Source: Lumbricus terrestris
Taxonomy: Eukaryota; Annelida; Clitellata; Crassiclitellata; Lumbricidae
Reading direction: 5' to 3'
Length of the DNA: 64,000 nucleotides
NCBI GenBank assembly: GCA_949752735.1
Contig: OX457037.1
Span: forward strand, 16,907,295-16,971,294
Part shown: piece after piece, positions 22,551-35,200 of the stretch
Layout of the letters: each line of letters starts with the position of its first letter
Position numbering within the stretch: position 1 is the stretch's first letter
The notes under the pieces: model-generated
The model's input: the letters and a program-made list of their open reading frames with translations, nothing else
Databases searched by the model: none
What the model was told of the DNA's origin: nothing
Position numbers and translations under genes: made by a program

Positions 22551-22743
22551 AAAGACCAAATGTACCCTAATTACATTGAGTGGAATAACCCAAGACCAAA
22601 TCTACCCCGGTTCCTTTATTTTGAATAACAAAAGACCAAATGTAGCCTAGTTCCTTTATTTTGAATAACAAAAGACCAAATCTAGCCAAGTTCCTTTATT
22701 TTGAATAACAATAGACCAAATCTAGCCAAGTTCCATCGAGTGG
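22551..22743. repeat. About 42-bp tandem repeat, four to five copies
   Basis: Units start AGACCAAATCTAGCCAAGTT and continue CCTTTATTTTGAATAACAA. The first and last copies are diverged. It lies in the interior of the piggyBac-like element. Confidence 0.8.
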
Positions 22744-23145
22744 TATAGCCTAGCCCATTCAGTTAATCAAACAACATATACTGATTAACCCAATCCTACC
22801 AAAGACACCTCAGTCCCTTCCAGTTAATTACGATAATCAACAGCTACTGATTAACCCAATCCCAGAAGCCCCAGTTCCCTTGAGTGGAAAAACCATTCAG
22901 CCAATCAACCACCGTACTTAAAACCGATTCAAGATAAAACCAAATTAGCCCTAGAAGGCCAAGTTCCTCACACGCTATAAATCCTTCGAACTCAAGTAAG
23001 CAATCACAATTTTGAAATTACTACTTTACAACTTATAGCAGGATGCTAGGCAATTCAAGAGTGCTGTGTCAAATCCGAAAGGTTGTCAATGCACACGACC
23101 TTCGTCCACCATACCAAAAGTTCATGCACTGGAAACTATGTAGTC

Positions 23146-24180
23146 ATTCATTCATTCATTCATTCATTCGAGTATTTATATAGCGCCTCTTCAGGGAAAC
23201 TACTCAGAGGCGCTCCCGACTCCAGTACGGACAAACAGAACAGTTTTTAAGTGCTTATAGAATGTGTCAGAGAGTGATCTAGGGAACAGGCGCAGCTCAA
23301 GTGGGAGGGCATTCCATACCACTGGGCCAACCACAGAAAAAGCACGACTCTGCATGATGGAGGTACGAGCAAATGGGACAAAGAGTACTTCCCTAACAGC
23401 CGAGCGTAGGGACCGACCAGTCCGAGCACTTAACACAGGCCGACAAAGATCGAGTAGGTAAGATGGAGCAAGACCTAGCTGGCAGCGCCATATTAAGGAC
23501 GAGATTCTGTATTCGATGCGCTGACGGACTGGGAGCCAATGCAGAACCTCCAGCATGTAATTTGTAACATGACCAAATTTGGGCAGATGACCAATGAGGC
23601 GTGCTGCAGCGCGCAGAATACGGTCAAGAGAAGATAATCGACCAGATGGTAAACCAGCATAAAGGGATAGGCAATAGTCAAGACGAGCTGAGACAAAGGA
23701 ATGTACAAGCGTAGTTGCAGCACCAGTTGAGAGAGAGCGAGCGACAGTGCGAAGCTGGCGCAGCTGATAGAAACAGGAGCGACTGAGACGATTAATGTGA
23801 GGTACAAAAGTAAGTTCCTGGTCTAGCACAACACCAAGGTCACGGACTGAGGTGGAGAAAGTATAGTCGGGAAATTCAGCAGAGAGGTGAATCAGATCAA
23901 GCTTAGACAGCTGCTGCCTGGAGCCCAGCCAAATGAATTTAGTCTTAGCAGGGCTTAGTCTAAGACGGTTTGATGCCATCCATGCTCTCAGGGCAATGAG
24001 CACCTGACTCATAGCCCTAACTGTAGAGGAAGCGTTAGATGAGAGGCAATGCATGTATGCCTGTGTGTCATCAGCGTAGAGTTGGCTAAAGGCACCATGT
24101 TCTGCAAGAAGCAGGTCGAGACCAGTGGTATAAATTAGCCTATGTATAAGAGTGGACCAAGAACTGGACTGCTGGGGTTT
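23146..24180 (-). mobile_element. Non-LTR retrotransposon 3' half (CR1/L2/Jockey-like), minus strand
   Basis: An open frame from about 24130 to 23200 encodes the end of a reverse transcriptase. It contains the catalytic YADDT motif near 24080, then NRLRLSPAKTKFIWLGS, VRDLGVVLD, SARLDYCLSLYAG and LHWLPVRQRIEYRI. Upstream, 24130-24180 looks like the degenerate GxxLGPLL region in another frame. The 3' end is GGCGCTATATAAATA followed by an (AATG)n tail at about 23146-23170. The 5' two thirds are missing, as in most LINE insertions. It would have encoded the enzyme for target-primed reverse transcription. Confidence 0.85.
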
Positions 24181-25062
24181 ATATCATATACAGGGTCGGC
24201 ACATCTTGAACCAGGTGCAAAACAGGGGAAGTCAGAGATGAGCCAAAGCCTACGTTGGGATGGGATGGTCGGCCTGGGAGAGGAAGGACAGGGATTGAGT
24301 CCGGTCCCCACGCGGGAGGTGGGGGTTAGAAGCTCTTACAACACAGCGGTAATGCAGCATATCATCAGTATAGAGTATATTAGTGAGGCATGATACTAGT
24401 TCTTTACGCCTGGCTGCTATGGGTTTCAAGGTAAATTTGACCTGTGCATAACTCTGTACAGGTTCCTCAAGTACATGCACCGCCGTACCCAAACTCATGT
24501 CAGAAGTGCAAAAGTCTACAAGATTCGTATCAAAAACAGTCTGAATAAATTTCAGGCTGATGCTTGCTTCATATTACAGGTAATGCAATGACGGAGGCAA
24601 TTGTTGGAACAATGATGCGTGGAGACTTGCTGTAGGAAACGTCATCTCTGGGCTAGTGCCCGATGTCCGTTATAACGGACGCTTACATTGCAATCAAAAT
24701 TTTCTAAGGAAAATTTGCGGTTATTTGGATAATATTCTGTCAGCAAATTGACCCATATGGCTACTATAAACAACATTCGCCCTTTCTCCAAATTCCTCCT
24801 CATTCAATACCAAACAGAAATACAATAGGCTAACTAGTGGTAGCGACGATTTTCGACATGCTGAAGTAGACACATTTGCACAAGCAATAAAATATTTCCA
24901 ATTCACATAATCCGGCAATCACAATAGTGGAATCTATAGCCTATTGACCCACCAATTTGAAAAAATAGTGATGACCATATTATGCAGTTGCCTCATATTT
25001 TGGTAACGGGTTTTCTAGGCGTCCGTTATAATGGACGCTGGGCATGTGCACTAATGGGTTAA

Positions 25063-25235
25063 TGTGAACTTTCCAGGTCAAATGTGGATCTATATGCACA
25101 GTTGCACACCTAAGAATTTCGTCGACTCAACTTGATTGATGGAAACATCATCAATAAGTAAACAAAGATTGCCACTGGGATTTATTTTCCGATGGGATTT
25201 AGTGAAGAATTTTTCGTTCGAAAATAGACCCCAAT
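25063..25235 (-). mobile_element. Upstream part of the LINE interrupted at 19681-25062
   Basis: The minus strand encodes a broken frame with VESTKFLGVQL and then LTWKVH-like residues ending at the TTAA; the continuation NQIAAKIAK-like sequence resumes at 19684. Decayed by frameshift. Confidence 0.7.
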
Positions 25236-25428
25236 AGCGGGATCACTCCCCTTCGGGTAACCTATTGCTCCCTACATTTCACAGTAATGATTGTACACTA
25301 AGCTATACCATCGCAATTGTTAACTGCGATTAATCACTTTGTGTACTATTATGAATGCATAGAATCTAATTGTATGTTTGATATTTTTGGGATCAATAAA
25401 CAAGTTGAAGTTGAAGTTGAAGTTGAAA
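25236..25428 (+). mobile_element. 3' end of a plus-strand LINE or SINE with (GTTGAA)n tail
   Basis: The sequence ends GGGATCAATAAACAAGTTGAA followed by GTTGAA repeats, the usual shape of a non-LTR retroelement 3' terminus. The 5' boundary abuts the minus-strand LINE fragment. No coding part remains. Confidence 0.55.
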
Positions 25429-26514
25429 TAAAATAAAGTTGAAAGACACGGGGTTGACCCCCTCCCCCCGAAATAATTTTAACTTGGCAGGCTGCAACGA
25501 GAAAGACGTGACAGCTGTATAATGGTTTCATATTCGGTAGCTCTCTTCACCGCAAAGGCAAGTAACCTCACACGTAGGCTTACAGATACCAAAGACATTG
25601 TTCGAATTATGAAACTAAAATGCATCACAACATTAGCAAAATGTTAACTTAAATGCTCAATCAGTTTTATTTCTGTGGTCGCCACCACAAGTGGAAATGT
25701 CATCAAGGAGTCAAAGCGCTAAAAGGTTGCGAACCGCTGCTATAGAAAGAGGACTATCATCTCCATCATAGAGAAAATCCATTCAAATGACAACAGTTTT
25801 CGAGAGCTGGTAACCTATCACTGGCTGGCTCTTGCGAGTGGTGGAACCATAAGATTTGGATTACTAATGCCATTAATTTTAGCTTATAGAACTGGTGTTA
25901 GTAGATACAGTATACATAATTATAGGTTAGTAGTTGCTGCTGTGGCAGATATTGATAGTTATATTAGCAGTTGTTGTTGATGTCAAGGTGGTGGCTGTGA
26001 AGGTGCGTGGTCGTCGTCGTGATGGTGGTGGTGGTGGTGGTGTTGGCAGTAGTAGTGTGCGAATCGATTTTTAAAGTGCATTGCATAAACGATTAGTAAA
26101 TTGTAAGTAGTTGAAAATGAGATCCCGCCTATGAGAAGATATCTTAAATGGGCGCTATATAAATGTATGTGATTGATTGGTTGATTGATAAACGAGGAAG
26201 TTGGAAGAGATAGGCTACAAAACATCACAGCCTCCCTCACAGGTTAGCTTGCAGTGGTTCCAATACACACTCGTGTCTTCCAAAATACTTAGAACCCTTG
26301 TTTTTTTATGTCATGATTCGCCTTGCTGCATGCCCGTAATCCATGAACCAACGTTTCAGCAACGAATGACTGGTTAAGTAAAGCCAAAATATTTTCCATT
26401 CGTGAAGAGTAGTAAAATTAGTTCCAGTTTCGACTTCGTGGCTGTAGAAAGTGGGAAAATCGAGGCGCCACATTGAAGTCGATGATGGTCTGTAACGGGA
26501 GCTTATTCATTAAT

Positions 26515-26800
26515 TCATTCTGAAATATATATAGCACCTCTTTAAAATGACTACTCAGAGGCGCTCCCGACTCCAGCGCGCCCAAAAAGAATAGTTTTAA
26601 ACTTAGTAAGGAAGGATTCTAGTAGAGTCCCATGGTGAAGGCACAATTCTACAGGAAGGCCATTCCAGACGACTGGGTCAGCCACAGAGTGGACTCAATT
26701 CTACATAGTTGCAGTACGAGCAAAAGTAACTAAGAGGACTCCATTTTCAGCAGCGCTTAGCGGACGACGTCCTTGGATACCAACGTAAGTCAACATAGCT
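26515..26800. repeat. Diverged LINE 3'-end copy (antisense)
   Basis: TATAGCACCTCT, CTACTCAGAGGCGCTCCCGA, CATTCCAGACGACTGGG and later words match the minus-strand LINE end at 23180-23400, diverged and truncated. Confidence 0.6.
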
Positions 26801-26950
26801 CTCGGATGTAAATTGGGGGGGGGGAGGCCCTGACAGCATCGACACACCAGAGCATCTACCATGAACTCGGCACTCTGATACTTATGGTACCATGGTTAAG
26901 TTTATTTACACATGAGAATACAGAAGAAACTAGAAGATCATATAATATAT

Positions 26951-26991
26951 TCATTCTTTGCTTCAATATATTATATTGAAGCAAAGAATGA
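26951..26991. repeat. Perfect 20-bp palindrome with 1-base centre
   Basis: TCATTCTTTGCTTCAATATA is followed, after one T, by its exact reverse complement. A third partial copy (CAAAGAATGA) lies near 27079. It would form a strong hairpin or cruciform. Confidence 0.85.
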
Positions 26992-27678
26992 CAGAGCTCA
27001 TTTTTGAGCTATTGACTTTGAGGGGTGCAACAAATAGTGAAGACTTCTTAAGAGCATGTTATGTGCTTCATGTAAATAAGCAAAGAATGATCCACATTAT
27101 GCTGCATATAGTGCACAGTAGGGCTTGACAAATTGTGCCAAGACAGCATAAAGCCAGGTCTATAAATGCAAATCATACGCATTTCAGATATATGGCACTT
27201 CTTAATTATAGGCTACACTGAACGATTGCATTAAAACTTCAGCCGGTTGTCATTGGCTCAGCCAGTCTGTTGTAAAACATGTTCTTGCGGAAACTACAGT
27301 AACTGAACGCGACAGAGAACGCCTGGTGAAGGGAACAAGGCTGAAGTACACATGAAAGCATTCATGGATTTTATCGTGTTTGCATGAATGTATCCATGTA
27401 AGCATGTGTGTATGCTTGTGTGTGTGTGTTTGCATCACATGTATTGATGTAATGTATGTATGAATTGCGTATGAACGTGTGCATGTATTTACATGTAAAT
27501 AGTTGTATAATGTATAATAATTATGTCATAATTATGGGTGTTTGTGTTTGTGCGTCAATACATGAATGTGGTGGTGGAACCAGATTTGACGAGGGCTATG
27601 GACAACAGAGGCCGTTGCCCTCGAAAAAAATTTGTTTGGCATAATACAGCTCAAGTATGAATGTGCTAGCCAATTGCG

Positions 27679-27868
27679 TATGTATGTATGTATGTATGTA
27701 TGTATGTATGTATGTATGTATGTATGTATGTATGTATGTATGTATGTATGTATGTATGTATGTATGTATGTATGTATGTATGTATGTATGTATGTATGTA
27801 TGTATGTATGTATGTATGTATGTATGTATGTATGTATGTATGTATGTATGTATGTATGTATGTATGTA

Positions 27869-27899
<31 letters not shown>

Positions 27900-28107
27900 C
27901 ATGCATACATACATACATACATACATACATACATACATACATACATACATACATACATACATACATACTATGTATGTATGTATGTATGCATGTATGTATG
28001 TATGTATGTATGTATGTATGTATGCATGTATGTATGTATGTATGTATGTATGTATGTATGTATGACATGTATGTATGTATGTATGACATGTATGTATGTA
28101 TGCATGC
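27679..28107. repeat. Large GTAT/ATAC tetranucleotide microsatellite that switches strand twice
   Basis: (GTAT)n occupies about 27679-27868, (ATAC)n about 27869-27969 and (TATG)n about 27970-28107, with a few CATG variants. The opposite-sense blocks are mutually complementary. Confidence 0.9.
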
Positions 28108-28585
28108 ATAAACTTACTGTATGCATGTCAACGTTCAGCTAGCCTACTGAACCTGCCAGAATACCCACCAATAAATAATTTTATTGAATGCCTAACAATA
28201 AATAGTCAATAAATAAGACTTTGAATAACTCAAACTCGACTAAGGACCGAGAAGAAAACTGTTTTCCACCAGTCACTGCCAAACAACTATAGTTCAAGAC
28301 CCTAGGAATGATGACAATGGTATTGTACCTATAAATTTTTAAAGCTCTACTCACAGTGCATACAAATCAGAGGCAGCTACGGTATCTTACGGGAGTCTAT
28401 AAAAACACTGCTCTAGTTTCAAGCAATGCAAGCACAGCCTTTGTGCGCCACTCGCAGTCATTGGCTTTGATCGTGTCTCTAGCTCTAAGATCAGCTCTGC
28501 GCAATAAGAAGACCAACGCCAGCGTTTGTGAAGCAATCTATGCTGTGACAGTTGATGAAATTACAGAAGTCAGGTATCTGCACGT

Positions 28586-28628
28586 ATTTATGGGTGCAAT
28601 GCAATTGCATTGCATTGCACCCATAAAT
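28586..28628. repeat. Perfect 20-bp inverted repeat with 3-base loop
   Basis: ATTTATGGGTGCAATGCAAT, loop TGC, then the exact reverse complement. It directly precedes a TTTATATAGCGC retroelement-end motif. Confidence 0.85.
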
Positions 28629-29239
28629 TTAATTTATATAGCGCTTCTTTAAGTGCCAAAAAATCAGACTTAGGTTTTACTAGTTTCTTGACAAAGGTTG
28701 GTGTATATAGACGTGACAATACGACACGATTGTCATAGAAACAAAGCTAAAGTTGTCTTTGGTGCTTTGCTATGTTATGATTTAGGTGTGAATTTCTATC
28801 AGCTAATGTTTTAGCAAATGACATGACCGAATGAAGTTAGGTGAGTTGAGAAAGAACGTGGTTTAAGACTTTTAGTCAATAATTAATTTGCGCTTTTCTC
28901 TCCGGTTACATTTTGAATGACGCTACATTGATGATCTTATCTCGATCACCGTTTGCTCGTTGCATTAAGACAACCTATAAATGTCGAAGCGTCAATTTTT
29001 TAACTTAATTAGGCCTATAGTGAAAATAACATACGACTACCTGTAAGAATTGCTCATAACTCCACGACTTTGCACTCTTGTTAAAGTCGCCGCCCAGGAC
29101 TTTGCAAACCTGGCAGTGCTAGTGAATAATCTGGTGCTCTGTGTTTAGCTTCATAGTATACTATAGCGTTTTGGAAATTTGAAGCTTGCGTTCAAAGTCA
29201 CGAATCTCTGATAATTAATTTGCTTGTTTATCAGGGAAG

Positions 29240-32200
29240 ATGCTTACTTTCGCCACCTGCGTCGTGCTGTTATTCGCCATTTATAAACTCATCAATTACC
29301 TCATTCGCCTTCCCAGAGTAGGAAATTACTCGGATCGTTACATCCTCGTGACCGGATGTGACAGTGGATTCGGGAACTCGATCGCCAAGAGATTGGATCA
29401 ACTGGGATGTCACGTGTTCGCCGGATGTTTGACGGAGATGGGAGGAGCGGAATTGAAGAAATCCTGCTCTGAGCGTACGCAGGTCGTCACCATGGACGTC
29501 AGCAACCACGAGAGCGTTGAAAAAGCGTTTGCATATGTCGAAGATAAGCTTCCAAAGGGACGAGGTAAGCAGCTATTTTCTATGTAGCCTATGCATGTGT
29601 AGTATAAACATTTATATAGCGCCTTGCAATAACCTGAAACTTAGATGACGTATACGGTTATTGTGTTGCTCTATGATTTTTAAAATTGCAGATACTAAGC
29701 TTTGAATGAAATTTACTCTTTCCTTAAATCAACCACGCTGTAAGACAAAATGGATTAACCGGATATTCTGCTTGACAAAATCCTTTTCATCAAGGCAGTT
29801 GACTAGGAGGCCGTCCATAAAGTACGTCACGCTATTTTTGACCATTTTAAACCCCCCTCTCCTCTGTCACAAACTGTCACAAATCTCTAACCCCCCCCTA
29901 AAGTACGTCACACTTTCGAACAATTTTTTTGACCTAACCCTCTAAACCCTAGGGTTAGTGTGGTTCACAGATACATGGTAAAAAATAAAGTTCAAGCTAA
30001 AAACCAGGGCGCCCTCCCAGTTTGTTAGACTTATCAATAGTATAATTGAAACAAAATTTCAGCTTCCTATTCCAACTGGAAGGCGGTGCTCAACGACTGT
30101 CTTACTTTGCATGGGCCAATGAAAAGACGTTAATCGTAGAAATAAATGTGCTGAGCATATTTTCCAATACAATTGTGCTTTATTTCAAGATAGATCATAC
30201 ATTACTGTAACATGACAATATGTGTGACACTTAAACAAGTGGTGAGCTTGAAATATAAAATTTCAGTAGGTTTTAAATATGGAAAATGTCAAAAACATCG
30301 TTAAATCCACGAATGTCTATTGTTCTCGTTTTATGACTCCAAAGATACGATGACGTCTACACTGTAGAAGACTTTGCAAGCACAGTGTCAACAGCATATT
30401 TCTTTGTTGATTGAGTGGGGACAGCTTTTCTATTTGCCTCAACCACTTGGAGAAAATACTGCTTTCTTCTTCATCAGTGATGAGTCAGTTTAATTCCTTG
30501 AACAACTTCACACTTCTCTCAGCCATGTCGTTTACCACTCTCAATTGCTGACTTCAGCCTCTACCCTGCTGATAATCATCATCGTCAGGCTATTGCACTG
30601 GTGTAAGTATAAAAAGGAATCACCAAATTTCAGGCGTGGCAGTAGTGTCAGTGTTCACTGTGTTGCAAACTCGCCCAGGCAATCCCCTCCTTCTGTATCG
30701 CAGCACTACCGTCAGCATCCTTTCACTAGGATTTGCAGTCATTCAGTAACAAATCTTCACCTTATCTGAACCATATCAGGCAGATGGCAGCATAACAGTG
30801 TCAGACATTCAGCCTCATCTGAAAGACACTAAGTATTGATAATTTTCTAGAACATTCATGGCAGCAACGTTGAGCTCCTACAAATAATAGTCACCTGAAT
30901 CAACAGTCCCATATCAATCAAAATTGACAGATCATGTCCTGGAGTTTCAGCAGCAAGAGGATGCCTTTGAGTGAAGGAGGGCACCCAATCACACAAAAGG
31001 ATGAATCTGCATGAGTTTTTCTTTTCCCTTAGAAGGCTTAGATTGAATACTTCACGTTGATTGCTAAATCGTACAATTATTTTGATGATATGCAGTAACC
31101 TGGCCATTCAACGTGCATGGTAAATTGGGCTCTCCAGTTTTTTTTATTGAGGGCTGACTTCCAAGGACAACCATTGACACCTCAATGACTTCTTGGTAGT
31201 CGTCTCTGAAATTGGCTTTAATTTCAGCAGTCTACTTGATGAAACTGATCGCTCTCTCATGGAAGGCATCAGTAGCGGATATGACTTCCAGTACTCGGAT
31301 GTTGTCACGTGTCACACCATCCCACACAGCTTTAAATCTCTTTAAGATTGGATTCTATTTTGGATTAGATGGACAACAACACAAGATGAAGATTTTGGCT
31401 TAAATCAACTCCATCACAATGAAGACAGCAGGCCAACCACAGGAACATTTTACATATCCTGTTTTCCCGAAAAACGTACACTTCCCTAAAACGTCCGGTG
31501 TTGTGTCAAAGATCAAGTCTTAGCCATTATCAGCGAGTCTCAATAACTTTAGAAGATGATGAATGACCTTGGATTTAAATTATATCCTGTCATAGAGGGA
31601 CATTTGGGCATACCAAAGAGTTTAGCGACACCATCACCTGAAACGAGCACTCACAGGCGGTCAACATTTCCAGTGTACTGCAAGTGGTTAATTTGGTACA
31701 AATTCAGATCTTACAGCTTCAGCATGCTCCATCTTGGCTTCTTAAGCACTCCATATGAATGGTTTTCCGCGAAAATGGCAGGACAAAAGGATCGCACATA
31801 AGCGCTGCAGTAATTGTGACCAACAATCTCAATGCTTCATGATCAGATCACCAGGAGTGTTATTGCTATCAAAATGCACTTGTTACTTGATGGTTAAACA
31901 GCTGTCAAGTAGTTAGCACTGACTGTAATAAGTATGATAGTGCAACAGAATCTATTTCAAGTTCATCTACATGACAAGGGTTGAGGTTTTTGATCAAGCT
32001 AAAAGGCATCAAGATTTCTTGCTAATACAACTACATGGTAATATTTCGATGTCGTTGAGCACCGCCTTCCAGTTGGACTGGTAAGCTGAAATTTGGTCTC
32101 AATAATACTATTGACAGGTCTAACAAACTGAGAGGGCGCCTTGGTATCTAGCTTGAATTTTATTTTTTTGGACCACCCTACCTAGGGTACTATCCCTAAT

Positions 32201-35200
32201 CCCTCTGATAGTGACGTGTGTCCCAATAAACGCTTTGATAGTGACGGGAAATCAACTTTTATCCCGGGTTTTAGACACGCTGGCCGGGCCGGGTCGGATT
32301 CTAGGTACTAAGAACCGCTAGTGGATATTAAAGTAAAAAAGCGTGGTGTAATTTTGTTTTAATATACGATGACAAATGAAAGTGGGTATTTGTTAGATAA
32401 TACAATGGCTTTGTATCATATATTTTAAAGAATGACGTAATGTCATTGTTTATAAGTTCATGATAATAATGATTAAATTATATAAATATTACCTAAGAAT
32501 CCTCAAAATTTTGTATTATAATAATTACTATTATATGTAAAAATTAAATTCCGAACTGACATAAAACAAGGCTTCGCAATAGCATTATTACTAGCGCTCC
32601 TAGCAAGAGGAATCGTGAACTACACATTCAGGAGATACGCATTTCATGCTATTTTGACATAAAACTAATTCAAATGTTTCAAAACATTTTTCTGAAAATT
32701 ATTTTTAAAGGTATTAATTTCTACTAAAAAATAAAAATTAAATTAGAAATAAAGTTTAAAAAAATAAACGTGTGACGTCACACATGGTCTGACCCCTTTC
32801 CCCTGTCACAAACTGTCACACTTTCTTACACCCCCTCCCCCCTGGAGCGTGACGTACTTTATGGACGGCCCCTAGTGGTTTCATACTGGTCTCAAATGGT
32901 GTAACTCCAAATACTAACTAGTTGAATCATAAACTTGGATGTCATAGGTTGAAAATTTTGTCAACTTGCCCCATCATCCGGAAAAGTTCATAGGTCTGCC
33001 TTGAGCACCAAGTAAACCTACGGATGAATTTTTGCATAGCCTACTGACCACAAATTACGCGGAGCTTTAGGTAGCTCTTAATACAATATAACAGCATGGT
33101 GATTTTAAGTTGCCCACCTGAATTCACTGAATTTTTGCACTTTGAGTAGGATGTAATAAAGGACAAAGTCCCTGGTCGACTTGAACGCTTATTTTATTTA
33201 TATTGAAACGGTCGCCGCGGTTTGGACTGCTTCCGGAAAGGTCAATCTGAGGCCAACTAATTTCTTTCTTCTATCCCGGGAGTCAGAGCCCGGTAGTTTA
33301 TCAGGCGAAGGAGACATAACTTCTAGTGTTAACAACATTTATTTCTGTACTCAAATGAATAGTTAATTAATAGTTCTCAAATAAGGTTAGCTTAGCTGCT
33401 CCCGGCTTCAGCAATTATTATTACTTTTGTTGCCCGTTGTGCCAAAAAGGCTGGAAAGCTCTGTCTTATGGTGTTGTTTCAAACTGTCCTGTGGTGGAAA
33501 TGATGTCAAATTCAAGCCATGATTTCAGGGAACATTGTCACCTGTTAGTGGTAGACTGATTCCAAGGCCATAATTATGGCTAGAGTATCACCTGCTTGGA
33601 CCATTATAAGTAACCATGACCTCATTGACCAGCGTAACTCTATATTTTACGACGTGGGTGCGCTTATAAGATCTATACTGTAGATTTTACGTCCAAACAT
33701 GTCATTCATTTTGATATAATGTTCTTTCTTATTTATTGATTCATTAGCTGGATATATGCATTTGATAAGACCCGACTCACACCTACTTCGTCTTGCATTC
33801 GAAGTCTGTAGTTGGTATTATTATTTTTATTTATTGGCCTATTTCAGTTGTGTTCATCGATTTTTCTTTCATTCGCTGATTGATTTATGTCCGATATGTT
33901 GCTGGATGCGATGATTGTAAAACTGTCCTGCTGTCGTACTTTCACATCGATATCAATCAGTTGGACAATGGTGCACATGACTTTTGACAATTAAATTGTC
34001 ACACGTCATGTGCACATGACTTTTGACAATTAAATTGTCAATAGTCTAGTGCACATGACTTTTGACAATTAAATTGTCACACGTCATGTGCACATGACTT
34101 TTGACAATTAAATTGTCAATAGTCTAGTGCACATGGCTTTTGACAATTAAATTGTCACACGTCATGTGCACATGACTTTTGACAATTAAATTGTCACATT
34201 GTCTTGTGCACATGACTTTTGACAATTAAATTGTCACATTGCCTTGTGCACATGACTTTTGACAATTAAATTGTCACACGTCATGTGCACATGACTTTTG
34301 ACAATTAAATTGTCAATAGTCTAGTGCACATGGCTTTTGACAATTAAATTGTCACACGTCATGTGCACATGACTTTTGACAATTAAATTGTCACATTGTC
34401 TTGTGCACATGACTTTTGACAATTAAATTGTCACATTGCCTTGTGCACTTGACTTTTGACAATTAAATTGTCACATTGTCTTGTGCACAAGACTTTTGAC
34501 AATTAAATTGTCACAAGTCATGTGCACCACTGCACATTGCATTGAGGATAAATCTTCTCATCAGTACTAAATATTTTCTGACTATCCGAACTTATTTTCC
34601 TTCTTCCGTTTATTTGATCTAATGCAGAGGTTAGGGTATAGAAGGAATAGTTTAGTGTACCGAGTATTAAATGATTAGAATGAGAACAGTTAATAATGAT
34701 AAAAGTAACAGAACAGCTTCACACTGTAACAAACATTATGATACTTGAGATTTAAATGAAACTATTTACTATTTTATTCATGAAAGTCACATTTGCATAT
34801 AATATTTATTTTAATTACATGTTTCTATACTATTTGCCATTTTATGTATTTATTTATTTTACACGATTTATCCATATCTTATTTTCATAATAAAATCATA
34901 TGCTTTAATATATTATAGCCTATGTTGCTGGTATATAGTATGCTTATGCTCTAGTTTTAAAATCATCCCCTCTTTCCAAGCACCTACAGTCATTTGTGCT
35001 GTTCTTTACCCTATGTTAGGCTAATTATAGTGCACAGCAGGTTTGCAACGTTTGCCTACTTTACTTTAGCGTTAATTTATTAAGCAGGTCTTCAGTATGC
35101 ACAAAGGCACTAAATACAGCAGGTTTGCAGCATTTTGTACTATAATTGTAGCCTAGCTGCCTTATTGTGACAACATATTCCTGCTGCTACTGGGATATTT

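Larger units (their letters stand above)
19681..25062. mobile_element. piggyBac-like element, TTAA-flanked, filled with later insertions
   Basis: TTAA at 19681-19684 and 25059-25062 flanks inverted ends beginning CCCATTAGTGC. Inside each end are further inverted segments with the palindrome GTCCGTTATAACGGAC (near 19812, 24666 and 25020) and GGGCACTAGCCCAG / CTGGGCTAGTGCCC (near 19834 and 24650). TTAA target use is the hallmark of piggyBac. The interrupted LINE reads continuously across a single TTAA if the element is removed, which supports the boundaries. No piggyBac transposase was recognised. Confidence 0.75.

Noticed and set aside
27532..28142. Several frames of Tyr-Val-Cys-Met or His-Thr-Tyr-Ile repeats
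   Set aside because: Read-through of the tetranucleotide microsatellite; the same applies at 41176-41599.
33971..34526. Regular repeat-spacer array resembling a CRISPR
   Set aside because: Spacers are only about ten bases and come in four repeating versions, the host is eukaryotic, and no cas genes are present; it is a satellite.
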